Source: Protopterus annectens (Eukaryota > Chordata > Ceratodontiformes > Protopteridae). From it: a DNA stretch of 64,000 bases. The stretch is taken from positions 1,070,206,068 to 1,070,270,067 of the forward strand of contig NC_056725.1 in assembly GCF_019279795.1 (NCBI RefSeq), read 5' to 3'. The translations under genes were made by a program, and so were the position numbers. Positions 1 through 12,745 of the stretch are shown in pieces. Under the pieces are notes generated by a model, which saw nothing but the letters and a program-made list of their open reading frames with translations, did not search any database and was not told where the DNA came from. Numbering within the stretch: the stretch's first letter is position 1; every line of letters begins with the position of its first letter.

Positions 1-14
1 ACATATGTCCCCAC

Positions 15-533
15 GATTCCCTATCAGAAGCCTGAAACACTATAAGCCTGAAAATCAAAATCCTGAAAACTATAGACTGAAAGTTCAAAATCCTGAAAGA
101 CCAAAATCCTGAAACTCAAAATCCTGAAAACACAAAATGGACATACTGACGTCATTGTGGCTTTGCTATTGTTAGCCCTGTGGTGTTGGGTCATGCGTTG
201 GGTTCAGGTAAGTGTGCGGTTGGTTTTATGTTAGGGTTAGGGGCGGTTTAAGTGAGTTAGGGTTAGGGCGCAGGTTAGGCATGTATGCAATAGTGACAAA
301 TATTGGGGTTAGGGGCGGTTTAATCGAGTTAGGGTTAGGGCGCGGGTCAGGTGAGTGTGCGATAGTGACGGACCTTAGGGTTAGGGTTAGGGTCTGGGTC
401 AGTTGGTAGACATTAGTGTCTTTATAGTGACATATTAGCATTATTTGTGTTTTCAGGATTTTGAGTTTCAGTCTATAGTTTTCAGGATTTTGATTTTCAG
501 GCTTATAGTGTTTCAGGCTTCTGATAGGGAACC
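15..533. mobile_element. Foldback/MITE copy 1, telomere-like core
   Basis: Non-autonomous DNA transposon of about 519 bp. It is flanked by a perfect 8-bp direct repeat GTCCCCAC (7-14 and 534-541), read as the target-site duplication. The ends are inverted repeats: the left starts GATTCCCTATCAG and the reverse complement of the right starts GGTTCCCTATCAG. They stay nearly identical for about 65 bp; the left arm then carries extra tandem copies of CAAAATCCTGAAA (to about 137) and the right arm runs from about 444. The centre holds tandem TTAGGG-type motifs. No coding capacity is seen. It shares core motifs (for example GTTCAGGTAAGTGTGC) with copies at 12131-12745 and 52670-53293. The superfamily is not established; 8-9 bp duplications would fit Mutator/foldback, Merlin or hAT. 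Confidence 0.85.
230..398 (+). repeat. Telomere-like TTAGGG core of foldback copy 1
   Basis: Two partial units of roughly 75 bp, each containing GAGTTAGGGTTAGGGCGC, followed by three consecutive TTAGGG hexamers. The motif equals the vertebrate telomere repeat, but it is interspersed with conserved non-telomeric sequence and lies inside a bounded transposon, so it is part of the element and not a true interstitial telomere. Confidence 0.85.
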
Positions 534-545
534 GTCCCCACACAC

Positions 546-2000
546 AGATATAGACAGACAGATAGACACTTTTCTATGGTTGCCATTAAAGAAAATTAAT
601 CTGTTTCAAAATATTGCTTGCATTATATGCATGTATGGGTATATGCATGTATGCACATGCACATATATTTATATATGTGTATGCCTGTGTGCAGGAGGTC
701 TGTCTATGAAGTGTAGTACAATCCTTCTGAAGAAGTCCATTTCCTGTTCTGGAGTGTAGTCTAACAATTGGCTAATTATCACTTCCGAGCAGTTAAAAAA
801 AAAAAAAACAACAACTTGTGTGTATGGACGAATAACAGCACCTAATGCATGCCAAAGTCCATGTTAATTTAAATAAGTCATTTGCATTTATGACATTTAA
901 ACATAAATTTCATGCTAGACAAATATAAACAATTACAAAGTATCCATAAATCCCATTATCTAAACTAGTTCTAAAATTATCTGTGAAATCTAAAAATAAG
1001 TAATATAACAAACTGTTATTATTATTAGAAGAAGACCTCTTTAAACTATTTCTTGCAGGTAGAGATAAAGTACAATTTTTGAAATAAAAGGTTGGCCCAT
1101 TCGTTTCAGGTTGGTGTCAATTACATGTGACATTTGCCACCAACGGTAGAATGATAGCCCTTGAGTCAGGGGTTCTGGGTAATATGGAGGTACAGGTCTA
1201 AGTGTTAGAAGCTTATCTTCCTTTTGAAAGTGTGAGGAACTCTCATTTGAAACTTTGTTTTCTTCTGACATTTGAAAAGGGGTGATTGTGATAGGCTCAT
1301 ACCTATAGTAGGAGAATGTTACATAGATACAGCACTTTATATTCAGACTGCTGCATACTTAGATCTGGGCTAGCTAAAAGGATAGGATTAAAGAACAAGG
1401 CCTTTACTGCCATATTATGGCAAATATTTTTCCTTACTACCCTTGGACATTTGCTTCATATGATAAGCAAATGAGATGCCTTGGAAAATTGCTGAAGTTA
1501 CAAGTCCATGTGCTGTGGGTATGATAAAATATTGCATAAAATACAGATTCTGTGGTAATGTTATCTTTCTTTGTTGCAGTCAATAACCATGTCTCTTCCA
1601 CAGTGTTACTTACACATATAGGCCAAATAACTAAGGCAGTCATCTGGTACACTTAAACCCTTAGAGTCTTCCTGTGAAGTTGTTGAGTTTATGACTTTTT
1701 GTACATTTTGTACTGTTATTAAACAAATATAATTTGTACATTAACGCTAGTCCAATCTTTTAAGTCTCTGTTAGTACAGTTAAAAAGGCACCATTTCCAC
1801 TGAATGTCATGGTTATCTTCATTGGAATTTCAGTCTGACAAAACACCTATTCATTCATGTGCAATATTTAGACATTTTTTTAAAAATAGTATAGCAATAA
1901 AAAATAGTATCTTATTTCAACATTGTGTAAGTTTCGTAAAATAAAGAAGAAAATGAACATAATGGATGTAAAATCAGTGCATTGCTTTGGATACATGGTA
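546..2000. other. Unassigned AT-rich sequence
   Basis: No gene or repeat recognised. It contains a short ATGCATGTAT/CATGCACATA low-complexity stretch near 625-690 and an A-run near 796-808. A 76-codon frame on the minus strand (1041-1271) has no recognisable motif. Confidence 0.5.
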
Positions 2001-2007
2001 TCTATCA

Positions 2008-2062
<55 letters not shown>
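2001..2062. repeat. (ATCT)n microsatellite
   Basis: Tetranucleotide tract TCTATCTA, about 13 pure units after an initial interruption. Confidence 0.97.
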
Positions 2063-2959
2063 AATTATTGACCTGGTTGGTCCCATTAGACTAGTAGCCT
2101 CTTTTAAGGGGAGATCCATAGTGGTATTTGTAATACTAGGGAAACTTTCTGTTTTTATTTTCTTTAAAAAGATGCCAATACATATGTGACTAGAGACATG
2201 GTTCTGAAACATATTGTGCACTACTTAAACCAGTGTAAAGTGTGACAATGTGGGGTAATGACAGCTATGCCAGGAGAAGTAGGGCAGTGGATGTGTGACA
2301 TATGCCAGCAGAGCTAGTTGGTATTTAGTAAAGAAGTATATGGTTATTTGAATATCAAACTGATTTGTACAGATGTTTGTTTTGAAAATGGATTTGTAAA
2401 GTTATTTGTGTCAAAAAATGTACCATCAGTGGGTCTTGACTGTATTGTAACTGAATTAAATAGATGTATGTTAACAGAGGATACTTGAAGAGAAGAGGTT
2501 AAGCTCAGGTCCAGATAACTTTGGAAAATAGTGAAAAAATAAATGAATGGGCCTAGGCCATAAAGATGTTACCTCGCAGTTTTGAATGAAGCCAGAGATG
2601 CGATGTCTGTAAGAAGCATGGTCTGTTGGTCTCTTTAGGAGCAGTTGAAGTTTGTAAATGTTTTATGACTTACAGAAGGTGCACCATATCCAAGCAATGC
2701 TCTTGTGTGGATATTATTGACATGTAGGTGCTAAATCCTGGCAGTTTCTAGCAATGGGGGGTTGCATGGGAACCAGAAGTCAGATAATCTGATGTACATA
2801 TTTGATGCCATTCTGTACAGAAATAATGTTTTAATACAAGGTCTGAGAGAAGTCTCAGGGCAGTCTGTTTCTTGGAACCTGACATATAATGATCTCTCCC
2901 CTACTTCATATTGTCTTGCTGTATTATGTAAGCAGGAACAGTAATTCTCTAGATCAGCC
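2063..2959. other. Unassigned AT-rich sequence
   Basis: Nothing recognised; no supported gene, RNA or repeat between the tetranucleotide tract and the LTR fragment. Confidence 0.5.
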
Positions 2960-3388
2960 AGGAAAATGTAGTGTGAATAGTTAAGTATTGTTTTCCTGCA
3001 ACTGTGTGAATATTTCCAGCTGTGTTATTTTTGATATTTCCTACGACTGAACCTCTAGTATTCACTGTAAATAAATATTTTGTATTTTCATATTCTTTTA
3101 TTATTTATTATTAAATATATTTAAACTTTTCATTGTGACTGGTCCTTTAGAGAATATTTTAGCCTTTGAGAGTACTTATATCATTTGGTGACACTGTGGC
3201 CACTAATGAAGCCTGGCTGTTTGGTCAACATTACCATTTGTATTAATATTAATTTCACTCAGTATAACTGGGTACCCTTGAAAGAAAGAGCCTTAGGTAG
3301 CTGGCTATGTAGTGTTTGGTGGCAGTGACAACTATAGTCTGGGCAGAAGGAGGCCCAGCAGGTAAATCTGTGCCAACCTTTCCGAGGT

Positions 3389-3451
<63 letters not shown>
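2960..3451 (+). mobile_element. LTR fragment related to the Gmr1-like element
   Basis: An old, isolated LTR piece. From about 3018 it aligns by eye with the 3' half of the LTRs at 53547-55009 and 60594-61973. Shared landmarks are a TTATTATTTATTATTAAATA stretch, a TTTGGTGACACTG segment, and TAGTCTGGGCAGAAGG followed by a GGTGTGTG tract. No internal coding region is attached, so it is a solo-LTR remnant or a truncated fossil. The left limit is uncertain. It ends in a (GT)n tract at the same place where the 53.5-kb LTR has one. Confidence 0.7.
3387..3451. repeat. (GT)n microsatellite in an LTR fragment
   Basis: About 30 GT units, seeded at the GT-rich site of the LTR. Confidence 0.97.
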
Positions 3452-3453
<2 letters not shown>

Positions 3454-3599
3454 ATCAATTCTTAGCTTGCTATTGGATGCTCTATATTTCCCATAAGGGT
3501 CATAAGAAATCCAAAATACACTCTATGAAATATCCATAAAGAAAAATAATTTAGCAAAGGATGATTTCAATTATCTATTAATAAATTGGTTTACCTAAA

Positions 3600-5465
3600 C
3601 CACAAACATCGGGCATGCCCAAAGACTCACAGACCTAAAAAACTTATAATTTTTTAAAAAATACAGCAAACCAGCCCATGTAGCAAAATATTCAAGACCT
3701 TGTCCTTACCAGCATTAGCCCTCACATGTAATTCTCCTATAACATGTCCACATCTCCATCACTAAATAAATTTAGGCACAAACCAGTCACCTTCTCATTT
3801 AATGTCTTTGAGAACACACCAGTGAAAATTTTTTTGAAGTCAAGGATTTCAAACTAACAAAGTGCTCACAAACTATGATGAGCTGTTTAAGTTTGTTGGT
3901 AATAGCAAAAGTTAACATTCAGCCTCAGCTGCTACCTCTGCAGTGGAGTTTTTCTTTCACCTGGAAAACTGCACAGACCTGAAAGTCTCTACAAAAGCAG
4001 GAGTAACAGAACATTCAAAAAACAAACCACTCTGGTGATCTAACGGTATAAACAAACACTATAACAAAAAATAGACTACTTAAGTCCTATACCAAATCTA
4101 AATCCACCTACATTAAAGAATGTATCCAAAGTATCAAAAAAGAACTAAAAGCTACTATCATGAATATCAATACATTATGCAAATACAAACTAGCATTGTT
4201 CTATAATTACACCAGAAAGATAAGAAACACCAAAAGCAGTGTTCTTCAGTAATCCAAAATGGTGCCACCCACATAAGCTTAGTGCCAACTTTACCCTGTC
4301 ATGATAAATTGGCATTTCCTTGAATTCCTTATACCCCCTAAAGTTATAAAGGAACATGTCCAAACCGTGCTTTCAAAACTGAAAAATGACAATTGTATGG
4401 GCTCAGACAATTTACATGGATGCTTAATAAATAAAGCCTACCTTGAACTTGTTTAACTTAAAGCTTAGTCATAGTGTATATCCTTGAAATATAGAATAAT
4501 GGTTTTGTAATGGCCCTTCATAAGGAATGCTCCACCACTTACCACAGAAAAAAATAGATCCATCATCTAAACTAGGCTAATCTGCAAGGCCATGGAATAC
4601 ATCATTACTGACTTCATAAACTGAAACATCAAAATCTCATACATCTAAAGCCAAAGCAGTTTGGATTCGTCAAATGGAGTTCTTGTGTACTTAATTTAGT
4701 AAACTTCATCAAATGGTCACAGAGGCAATGGAATGCATTGTGGTCAGTAGGTCAGCCTATCAGAATCTAGTCAAGGGATTTGATACCAATCCTGTACTAG
4801 TATTGTTAGTAAACTAAGAGAATTAAATTCATATACTTCCTTGGTAAAGTGAATAGGAAAATTACTGAAAGAACTCACATAGTAAAAGCAGCAGGTGCCT
4901 TCTCAGTATGAAATAAAGTAACTAATGGTGAACTGTAAAGCTCAAGGGTGAGACCACTCCTTTTTTAGCATATACTTGTCTGACATCCAGATGATATACT
5001 CAGACCTATAGCTAATGAAGTTTGTCAGTGACTGCAAGCTGGATTTTTCTGTCCAGTACCCCTTGGTATGGTATCACTACAGTAAGAGCTAATCCCTACA
5101 ATCTAATGGGGTACTGAAAACTGCTAAAATGCAAAGAAGTGCAGTCTTGTTATAGCTGGTAAAAGGTCTGTCATCCTCAGCTTACAATATGCCCTGTATC
5201 CCACTCCAAACTGATACAGTAGTCAGGGTTATTGGCACTTGTTTGACAACTCCCTCTCTTTTGACCACAAAGTAGCATATTTAATCTGAAAATCAATCTA
5301 TGCAATTCAACTGATATCTAAATACATCTTACCTAAGTTGAACAATGTTAACATCCCTCTTTACTCTGCACTTATTGCACCAGTTTTACAGTACAATGCC
5401 CCATTTGTTATGCACCTGTCCAGACCCAGCACAGCCCGATAGACCCCACATTACAGACCTAAACT
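3600..5465 (+). mobile_element. Old CR1-type LINE fragment
   Basis: A highly decayed plus-strand LINE covering the end of the endonuclease domain, the linker and much of the reverse transcriptase of ORF2. Recognisable pieces are the linker near 4085-4245 (SYTKSKSTYIKECIQSIKK), the region before the RT core near 4290-4700, and the RT C-terminal segment near 5340-5420 (NVNIPLYSA, LQYNAPFVMHLSRP), which matches better-preserved CR1 copies in this window. Many stops and frame changes interrupt it. No 3' octamer end was found. It is ancient compared with the copies at 9.8 and 36.9 kb. Confidence 0.65.
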
Positions 5466-5666
5466 CCATTGCCTATCAAGATGTGATAGAAACTCTATCT
5501 CTATACATGGTTGCTTACATGAAGATTAATGTATTGGATTCTGTACCATTAGAAAAACACCCCTTCTTGATCTGTTGCATATCTGTAAGGTGAACACCTC
5601 CACAAACATTAGAGCTAAGGATCTCAAACTCCATCCAAATATATATGTGTTTATGTGTGATGTGTA

Positions 5667-5668
<2 letters not shown>

Positions 5669-5757
<89 letters not shown>
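5669..5757. repeat. (GT)n microsatellite
   Basis: An uninterrupted dinucleotide run of about 89 bp; the threonine-histidine frames on the minus strand are artefacts of it. Confidence 0.98.
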
Positions 5758-5760
<3 letters not shown>

Positions 5761-7083
5761 TACATTTAGAATCTTGAAGGATGAAAACATTGACGCAGAA
5801 GGTCATAATACCAAACAACCTGAAAAGCAAAGCAAATAACATGTCACCTGATAACATGACTTGTAAAACAGACAATGTATTCTCTCTTATCTCTTACATC
5901 TTCAAACATACAGTAGAGATAAAGTTGAGAATGTCTCTCATCCAGCAGCAATGGAAGACTGAATGACAAAGACCATGTTTAATGAAATATCACTGAATCT
6001 AATATGCAAGCTACTGAATTATAAGGTTGTAGTGCAACACTAAGAAGTCTTTGTACACTAATTCAGCCATATGAGTAAAGTTTTGAGATGCCAGTATACG
6101 GTAGAGGAGAAATAATCTTAAATTGGTGTGTTTCTGGGAGAGGTGTTGGCTTCCTTGGGACATTGACTCTCCAAGGTGCTTAATGCCTGGCATCACCATT
6201 CTTTTGTTATCAAGAGAATACACAATGCACTTAAGCCACTGGCTGTAGATAATTCCAGATACTGGCAAATAATTTGTAAACATCTTTGTAGACATCAAAA
6301 TTATCAAATGTGACTGAAGAAAACCTTTTCATCTACGTGGACTTTGTCCTCAGTACTCTGAAAAATAGAACATTCTGTATTCTGGTAGACAGTTTTGTTT
6401 TATGAATAGAATGACTTGTAGAATTACTCTTTTCTTTGCTGGAGTCAGTTTAGACATATTTCATGCTATCTTATTTGGCAGTTTGTCATGCAGCTTTAAG
6501 ACTATGTACTGTTTCATCAGTCCTTTATAGCAGTCCTGGATTTTATTCTCACATCCTGTCATGTGTGTTTGAGCAAGTTAATTAAGTGGACAAGGGAAAA
6601 TTACATGCAAATGCAACCTGGAACAGCAAGCAAGTTTTGAAAAGCTGGAATAGAAGGTTGTGTCTTTTCTGTAGTGAGCATTTCACTACACTGTGACTGC
6701 ATAGGCCATGCATTGATCTCATTGTGGAGTCAGAGAGAAGGGAGAAGTGATGTTACATTTTTGAGGCCTTGAAGAAGCGTGCAGTCATTTGTCAACACAT
6801 TGGGGTGCATGGAATGGGACTTGACAACCTACAAAAAAAAAATGTTTTGTGTGTGTTGTGCAAATTAAGGAGTTTTTATTAGAGACTGTCCTCTCCCTAA
6901 GATTTAAACATTTTAGTTTATATAAACTGTGAATCAGCTAAACAATGCACACATCTTCCCATATCTCTCCTGAGGAAAAGATCTATATGGTACAGTGCAT
7001 TGCAGAAAGATTACAAAATCAATTAAATTTGGTGCATTTACTGTTTCTAAGGAGTTACCCATCCATGCAGTGAAAAGTATGTG
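5758..7083. other. Unassigned sequence
   Basis: No supported gene. A 98-codon minus-strand frame (6011-6307) has no recognised domain. The tract may hold unrecognised decayed repeats. Confidence 0.45.
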
Positions 7084-7312
7084 CTGCGGTGGTGGTGCTG
7101 CAGTAGCGTTGTCGCCTCACAGTAAGACGTCCTGTTCGATTCTCAGCTAGAGCGTCTTCTGTGTGGAGACATCCGTGAATGGGCATACCTTCGTTGAAAG
7201 TTGTGCGTCAGGGCCGGTAACTCAGCACGTAAAAATCTACTGCCAATCATTAGCGGACCGGAATTCCGCTGTGGCGACCCCTAACCGGGAAAAGCTGAAA
7301 GACACAACAACA
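7084..7312 (+). mobile_element. tRNA-headed SINE copy 1 (DANA/V-SINE-like)
   Basis: Short interspersed element with a tRNA-like head: an A-box-like segment near GGTGCTGCAGTAGCG and a B-box-like GTTCGATTCTC, followed by a body containing TTCTGTGTGGAG. The 3' part holds ATCATTAGCGGACCGG and CTGTGGCGACCCCTAACCGG and ends with a CACAACAAC tail. The head and the CTGTGGCGACCCCT motif recall zebrafish DANA-type SINEs (from memory). The centre is shorter than in the copy at 23.3 kb. It is presumably mobilised by a LINE. Confidence 0.8.
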
Positions 7313-7827
7313 TTTCCAGAAAATTAGTTTGCCCAACTCTTCATGTCAAATATCTCATTACAAAATGAACTTGAGGTGCTGACATCTGAAGAAGCCTCAC
7401 ATGCAGACAAATCAGTCTCACTCTAGGATTTTGCCTTCTTTGCCAGAAACAAATCAGAAGAAGGAGGCACAATGTCTTGCAGTGCACTTTGTTTGGCTTA
7501 TCTTGACCTTGGCAAACATAGTACATATGGGCACATACAAGCTCATGAATCCTGACCTATTTCATCAAGGATGTCACCTACCTCTCTATCTTTGCTGCTG
7601 ATATTGTTGCCGTTGATGTTTTGGTTCTGCCAACAGAATACTAAACTGTAAGTACACCTATCCAAAGTTAATGTATGAAATCAGCACATCTCACTGCAGC
7701 ACTACCATTTTAGTTCTATTACTCTCAAAACTGTTTTGAGGGAAGCAGCTTCTTGTAGGTTTGTGTATGGTTGCTTCAGAAACACCACACATCATGCCAA
7801 GATTGATCATTTGTATTATTCTTTGTG

Positions 7828-7829
<2 letters not shown>

Positions 7830-7904
<75 letters not shown>
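7830..7904. repeat. (AT)n microsatellite
   Basis: About 37 AT units followed by a T-rich stretch. Confidence 0.98.
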
Positions 7905-7908
<4 letters not shown>

Positions 7909-9764
7909 TATTTATTTTTTTTTATTTCATTGAAATCAGTCCTAATGCCCATATCAAGCGACATTGTTAAAAAGATATGCTCAAGTATAATGTGCATGTT
8001 GCATCTCTTCAAAGAAGTTATGTTAGGGGAAAATGTTTCTAGATGTCTGCTAAAGTTTTGTGCTAGTCTGCATTCTAAAAGTTTATAATGCTAATCTCCA
8101 TACAGTGCCTTGATTTTAATCAACCTTAATCTTGGCTGCAGACTTGTAACAAACAAAATGATGCTAGAAAAAATGTGGTATTTGGCTTGCTTTATCACCT
8201 CCACCTCTGAAGGCTAGTAAATAGTAGGTTTAGTCTATCATCTCAAATACAGCACACCTGAGATCTTTACTATTTATTTCATAAACTTTAGTAAAATTAC
8301 TCAAATAAGAACCCCAATTTTGCTGTGGGTTATTTTATACTAGTAATTCATTCTTTAATGGACTATGGCTCACCAAGTACTGAAGGGCCTGTAGAAACAA
8401 AAAAAGTGGCATTGCAGACAGTGTTTGACTGTTGCATAATGGACATGTGACACATCTGGAATCCCACAGAATGGGATATACCATTGTCTTCTGCTTATTG
8501 TTAAATGATAGCAAACTGATAACTATTTATCATCAGGAGGATCTACTATAAAGATATAAAATAAATGATTCATTCTGTCCTTTTAAATACTATAAAGCAA
8601 AGGGGATTTATATGGAAGGGGTGCCTGATTAATGCATGAGGACTATAACCATGATCTTCAGAAATGTAGAGCTTCAACTGTAAATGGTCAAGACTGGAAC
8701 ACCCCCCTCTCAATCTGAGATAAATAACCACAGAGCTAGAATATACAACAGCATACCCACGCAAACGTTTAACTGTGAGTTTTGGAGCTCTTCTCTATAA
8801 ATCAGTTCATGTTTCAAAGAGTTCAGACTCCTATTATCATGATTCACACTTCAGATGAGGAACACAAACTTACTCTTATGCCCAGTGAATAAAGGTCCTC
8901 GGTAGATGGAACCCCTTGAAGTTAAGAGAACAAAAGCTAGCAGCTTGACAAAAAAAGGGAGATTATTTAAAACACGCTTATAGATATCTTAACCCCTAAA
9001 ATCTGGTAAGAATTGCTGAAGTGAGAGTTAATTGCTGTAATTATGTGAAGGCTATTGCTATTAGCAAACAAGACAAGTTTATCCCCAAGCTGAGATGTCA
9101 GCTGCCAGCTGAATAAAAGTGACCTAGACTCACTAGATTTAAGTATATAGAACTAGTGAAGGTGTGTATGGGTCCCATAAAGCCATGAGAATAGCAAAGC
9201 TAAACCAAGAATAGGTTCACCTATACAATGTTGGGATGCTGCATTAGACAATAAACCTGGCAAAGATCTGACCATTATGTTTAAACAAAAGAAGATTATC
9301 ATGTTTTTAATTCAGTGGTACTGGATCTCTTTCTCTGAGAGATTCATGGGGTATTATGCATTCTAAGACCTTTATAAGGGCTTTATAAAGACAACATATT
9401 CCGAACAGAGGATTGAGGGTAAAACCTAGAGATCGTCTTTTGGGAAAATCAATTCACTAACATTGATATAGTGCAAACAGAGTCCTTATAATCTTGCTTA
9501 TCTCCAAGCAAGGTCACTAGAGCTATTCAGACTACACAGAAAGGCAAAACTTAGCACCACTTGGCTTTAATGGTAAAATCTTCCATAGATTTGAACCTCA
9601 TCTGGACTGACAGCACTCTATAAGAATATACAAGCTACAGTTATCATCTACCCTTCCTCTTTCTTGGTCATCATAATTAGTCCACAACAAAGAAAGGGAT
9701 GCTTCAACTGTCATAAAATACAAGCCTACATCTCCTGGCCCCTGTCCGGTTTGGCAACTACTTC
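7905..9764. other. Unassigned sequence
   Basis: No gene recognised. The right end merges into a CR1 whose identifiable part starts near 9765. Confidence 0.45.
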
Positions 9765-10757
9765 TCAGAAGTCCAGGCCAACACAGAAGGACTCTGGCCA
9801 ACCAAGTTTCTGATAACTGCAAGCTAGAAGTCATTATCAACTCTCCAAGTGATGCAGAAATCCGACAAAAGGGCCTCTCTGAGACCAACGACTGGTGTCG
9901 GAACCATGGCCTGTAGCTTAATGCCAAAAAATGCATTATCATCCCCTTTGGAAAAAACTGAGTTCCCACGAATTACCACATTGATGGGAGCTCACTGAAT
10001 ACTAAAGGGACCATAAAAGATCTGGGCACCCAAGTTGACGGCCACCTCACCTTCGACCACCACATTGCCACTGTGATCAGAAAGTCCTTCTACGTGGCAC
10101 ATCTTATAACCAAAGGTTTCACATCCAGGAAGAAAGAGGTCATCATCCCTCTCTACTCATCCCTCCTCAGACCAATCATCAAATATAATGCCCCATTTGG
10201 CATGTACCTGACCAGACACCTACAACAGCTGAAAAGGCCACAAAAGTAGCTCACAAAAAGGATCCTAGGACTTAAACAAATGTCCTACATGGACAGACTC
10301 AAGAAACTTCAGCTGTTCTTAGTCTCTTATCGTCTACTTAGAGGTGATCTCTTCTTGACTTACAAAGCCATGTCAGACCCAGCCCTACTTGAAATTCTAC
10401 ACCTAAAGAAATACCACTCCCCCTTGCAACATGCTCCAGAGATCACAACCTCATTACTGCAATTAACAGAACATGCTAGAGGGACAGGTTCATCTCCCAA
10501 AGACTGCCCATACTCTGGAATAAGCTTCCCATTCATATCAAGCAGAGCACCTCGCTGGTCCTCGTCAAGAGAAATCTTGATGAGTGGAAGTGTAACAGAA
10601 AGTTCACCCCAGGGGTCACTCCAGTTGCCCTACTGGATAGGGGCACTGTGAACTAACATTGGCTGGCACAGTGCCTGGGCAATTCTTTTGGGTTAGGCTT
10701 GTAAAGGCTCCAGGGCCTTAGCCTAGTACACACCTAAGAACCTATGAACCTATGAAC
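9765..10757 (+). mobile_element. CR1-type LINE, 3' end with RT C-terminus
   Basis: A 5'-truncated LINE containing the last part of ORF2 and the 3' UTR. The conceptual protein runs through INSPSDAEI, NDWCRNHG, DLGTQVDGHLTFDHHIATVI, KSFYVAHLITKGF, VIIPLYSSLLRPII, YNAPFGMYLTRHLQQL and YRLLRGDLFLTYKAMSDP. This is the order of the reverse transcriptase thumb and C-terminal region of the CR1 clade. The stretch 10280-10651 is open. The element ends at 10740-10757 with tandem ACCTATGA octamers, as expected for CR1 3' termini. A few stops break the upstream part. It is among the least decayed LINE ends here. Confidence 0.85.
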
Positions 10758-12121
10758 AAAAGTTGTACATAGTTACCAGCTGCTCCAATGTAATAGTTGA
10801 AGGTACTGCTCATTAGTGTTATCAGATTTCACAGGGACGATTTCTCTGGACCCAGAATAATTAGTCCTATTCTCTAGCTGGAAACATATATTATTATTAT
10901 TATTTTTTTTTTTTTGAAAAAAGTTCTCCTACTTATTCATATAAGATATGTGACATCAGAGAGCAGATGTCAGGGTATAGTAAACATGACTTTGTAGAAA
11001 GTGCACTGATGACCAGGTAAACAATAACCTACATCTTGAAAATGCAATAAGGTCTACTATTTTACTATTGGAAGAAAGACTGCACCAGCCATGATATGTG
11101 TTTGCAGATAATGATGTGTGGCTCACACTATCTCATCCTTTGATCTTTAGGTTGCCATACAAAATCCGAATATGAATCAGGCTAATTACAGCTTCTGCTA
11201 GAAAAGATATTGCTTCATTGAAGACCCTTTTTGTTTTAACTTAATGTCTATGTTCATCCATCCATCCCTGGAAATTTAGGAGTAAAAGGCATATGATCTA
11301 ATTGAGCCTCCTGGAGGGTGAGAGTTGAGTAGTAGAGATGGTGCCATCACCCATCTCAAGGAATCTGTTTCTTTTCTTTTTTGTTTAATTATTATTCTGC
11401 TTTTATCCCTAGGCCCTAACCCTGCACCCATCACTCACTTTTGCATATGCAAAGGTCCACTGTGCCTTTTTCTTTGAGAGTGCATGTTGTCACACATACC
11501 CTATGAAGTCAACTGAATATATAAATCTTATCAAGGTGAAGTACATGTCTCTATCCATACCTTGCATACCAAGCATCTCTCTCACTAGTTGGTGCTGGCA
11601 TTGCAGATAACCAGATCACTTCTGTCAGCTAAGATGGGCAAGCAAACATTGGTAACTTATTCCTAGCCCTCTACCATCTGCTTCTCAACCTCACAAATTG
11701 GTAAAAAAATGTCATATAGGTCAGAAGCAGAACTTTTATCATGCTGTGTCATTCACTGTGCAACTCTTCCAAATCAATCACTTTTTTCTGAGGGTTTTTC
11801 TTCACTGATGCCCGCTGACCATCAGAACAACTGACATTAAACCACAACATTCATTGCTCCTTTAATAAATACTTTTGAGTATTGTAAAAAAAAATGAGTT
11901 AAATGATACTTAAAAGACATAGCTAGTAAACGTTAGGGTCATACTCTAAACTGGTTTGACAACTGACCAAATCATTTCTGCCATACATTGTACATTATTA
12001 CAGGATCACAGCATATGATCAAAATCAGCAGACAGGAGGCTACATCTTCAGCTGTTTCTACTAATTAGCACCAGCAAACATTTTCTTTATGACTTTAGGA
12101 GTGAAATGGGTGTTATGCCAC
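10758..12121. other. Unassigned sequence
   Basis: No gene recognised. It holds a TTA/T-rich stretch (about 10889-10915) and otherwise ordinary AT-rich DNA. Confidence 0.45.
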
Positions 12122-12130
12122 TGATAATCC

Positions 12131-12745
12131 AGGTCTATATTAGAACATCGAAGTTTCAGAACTTCGAATGTTCTAATATCGCCACCTAGTAACCAAAAAC
12201 CGATAACATCGACAATTTAGAACAGCAAATTTTTTCCCTAGGAAAAAAATTGCTGTTCCAAAACACATACACACAACACAAACACAAACAGCCATCCACA
12301 CACATACACCTAAAATCTTACATCTAAACCTACACTAAACTGTACATACACCACTATCTACCCACTTACCTTAACCCAAACCCTAACCCTAAGGTCCGTC
12401 ACTATCACACACACACACACCTCACCCATGCCCTAACCCTAACTCACCTACCTCACCCTAACCCCCATGTCCACACATTCGCACACTTACCTGACCTGCG
12501 ACCTAACCCTAACTCACCTAACCCGCCCTAACCCTCACGTCCACACAATTGTACACTTACCTGCACCCAACCCGTAACTTTCCACCGCAGAGCTGAAAAT
12601 AGTGAAACGACAGGAACGGACAACCGGATTCTTTCCCTAGGAAAGAATTTGGTTATCTGAAACTTTGCTATTTTCAGTTTTGCTTATTAGGTGTTGATAT
12701 TAGAACATTCGAAGTTCTGAAATTTCGATGTTCTAATATATACCC
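12131..12745. mobile_element. Foldback/MITE copy 2, telomere-like core
   Basis: A 615-bp element bounded by a perfect 9-bp duplication TGATAATCC (12122-12130 and 12746-12754). The terminal inverted repeats are about 58 bp: left AGGTCTATATTAGAACATCG, right reverse complement GGGTATATATTAGAACATCG. Each terminal repeat is itself a hairpin (TAGAACAT...ATGTTCTA around TCAG). Inside each end lies a second hairpin centred on CCTAGG (12220-12257 and about 12622-12655). The core is CCCTAA-rich, so it lies in the opposite orientation to copies 1 and 5. There are no open frames of note. The intact duplication and matching ends argue for a clean single insertion. Confidence 0.92.
12371..12540 (-). repeat. 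Telomere-like CCCTAA core of foldback copy 2
   Basis: Repeated AACCCTAACCCTAA-type motifs separated by conserved GTCACTATCACACAC and TGCACACTTACCTG-type spacers; the reverse complement matches the cores at 230-398 and 52878-53041. Confidence 0.85.

Noticed and set aside
230-398. TTAGGG repeats as true interstitial telomere or chromosome end
   Set aside because: The hexamers are interspersed with conserved spacers and sit inside a transposon with target duplications; the same core recurs elsewhere in either orientation.
1041-1271. Host exon in a 76-codon minus-strand frame
   Set aside because: No recognised motif, no supported splice context and no related sequence nearby.
5515-5875. Overlapping threonine-histidine frames on the minus strand
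   Set aside because: They are translations of a (GT)n microsatellite; the same holds at 3.4, 23.8, 24.9 and 41.5 kb.
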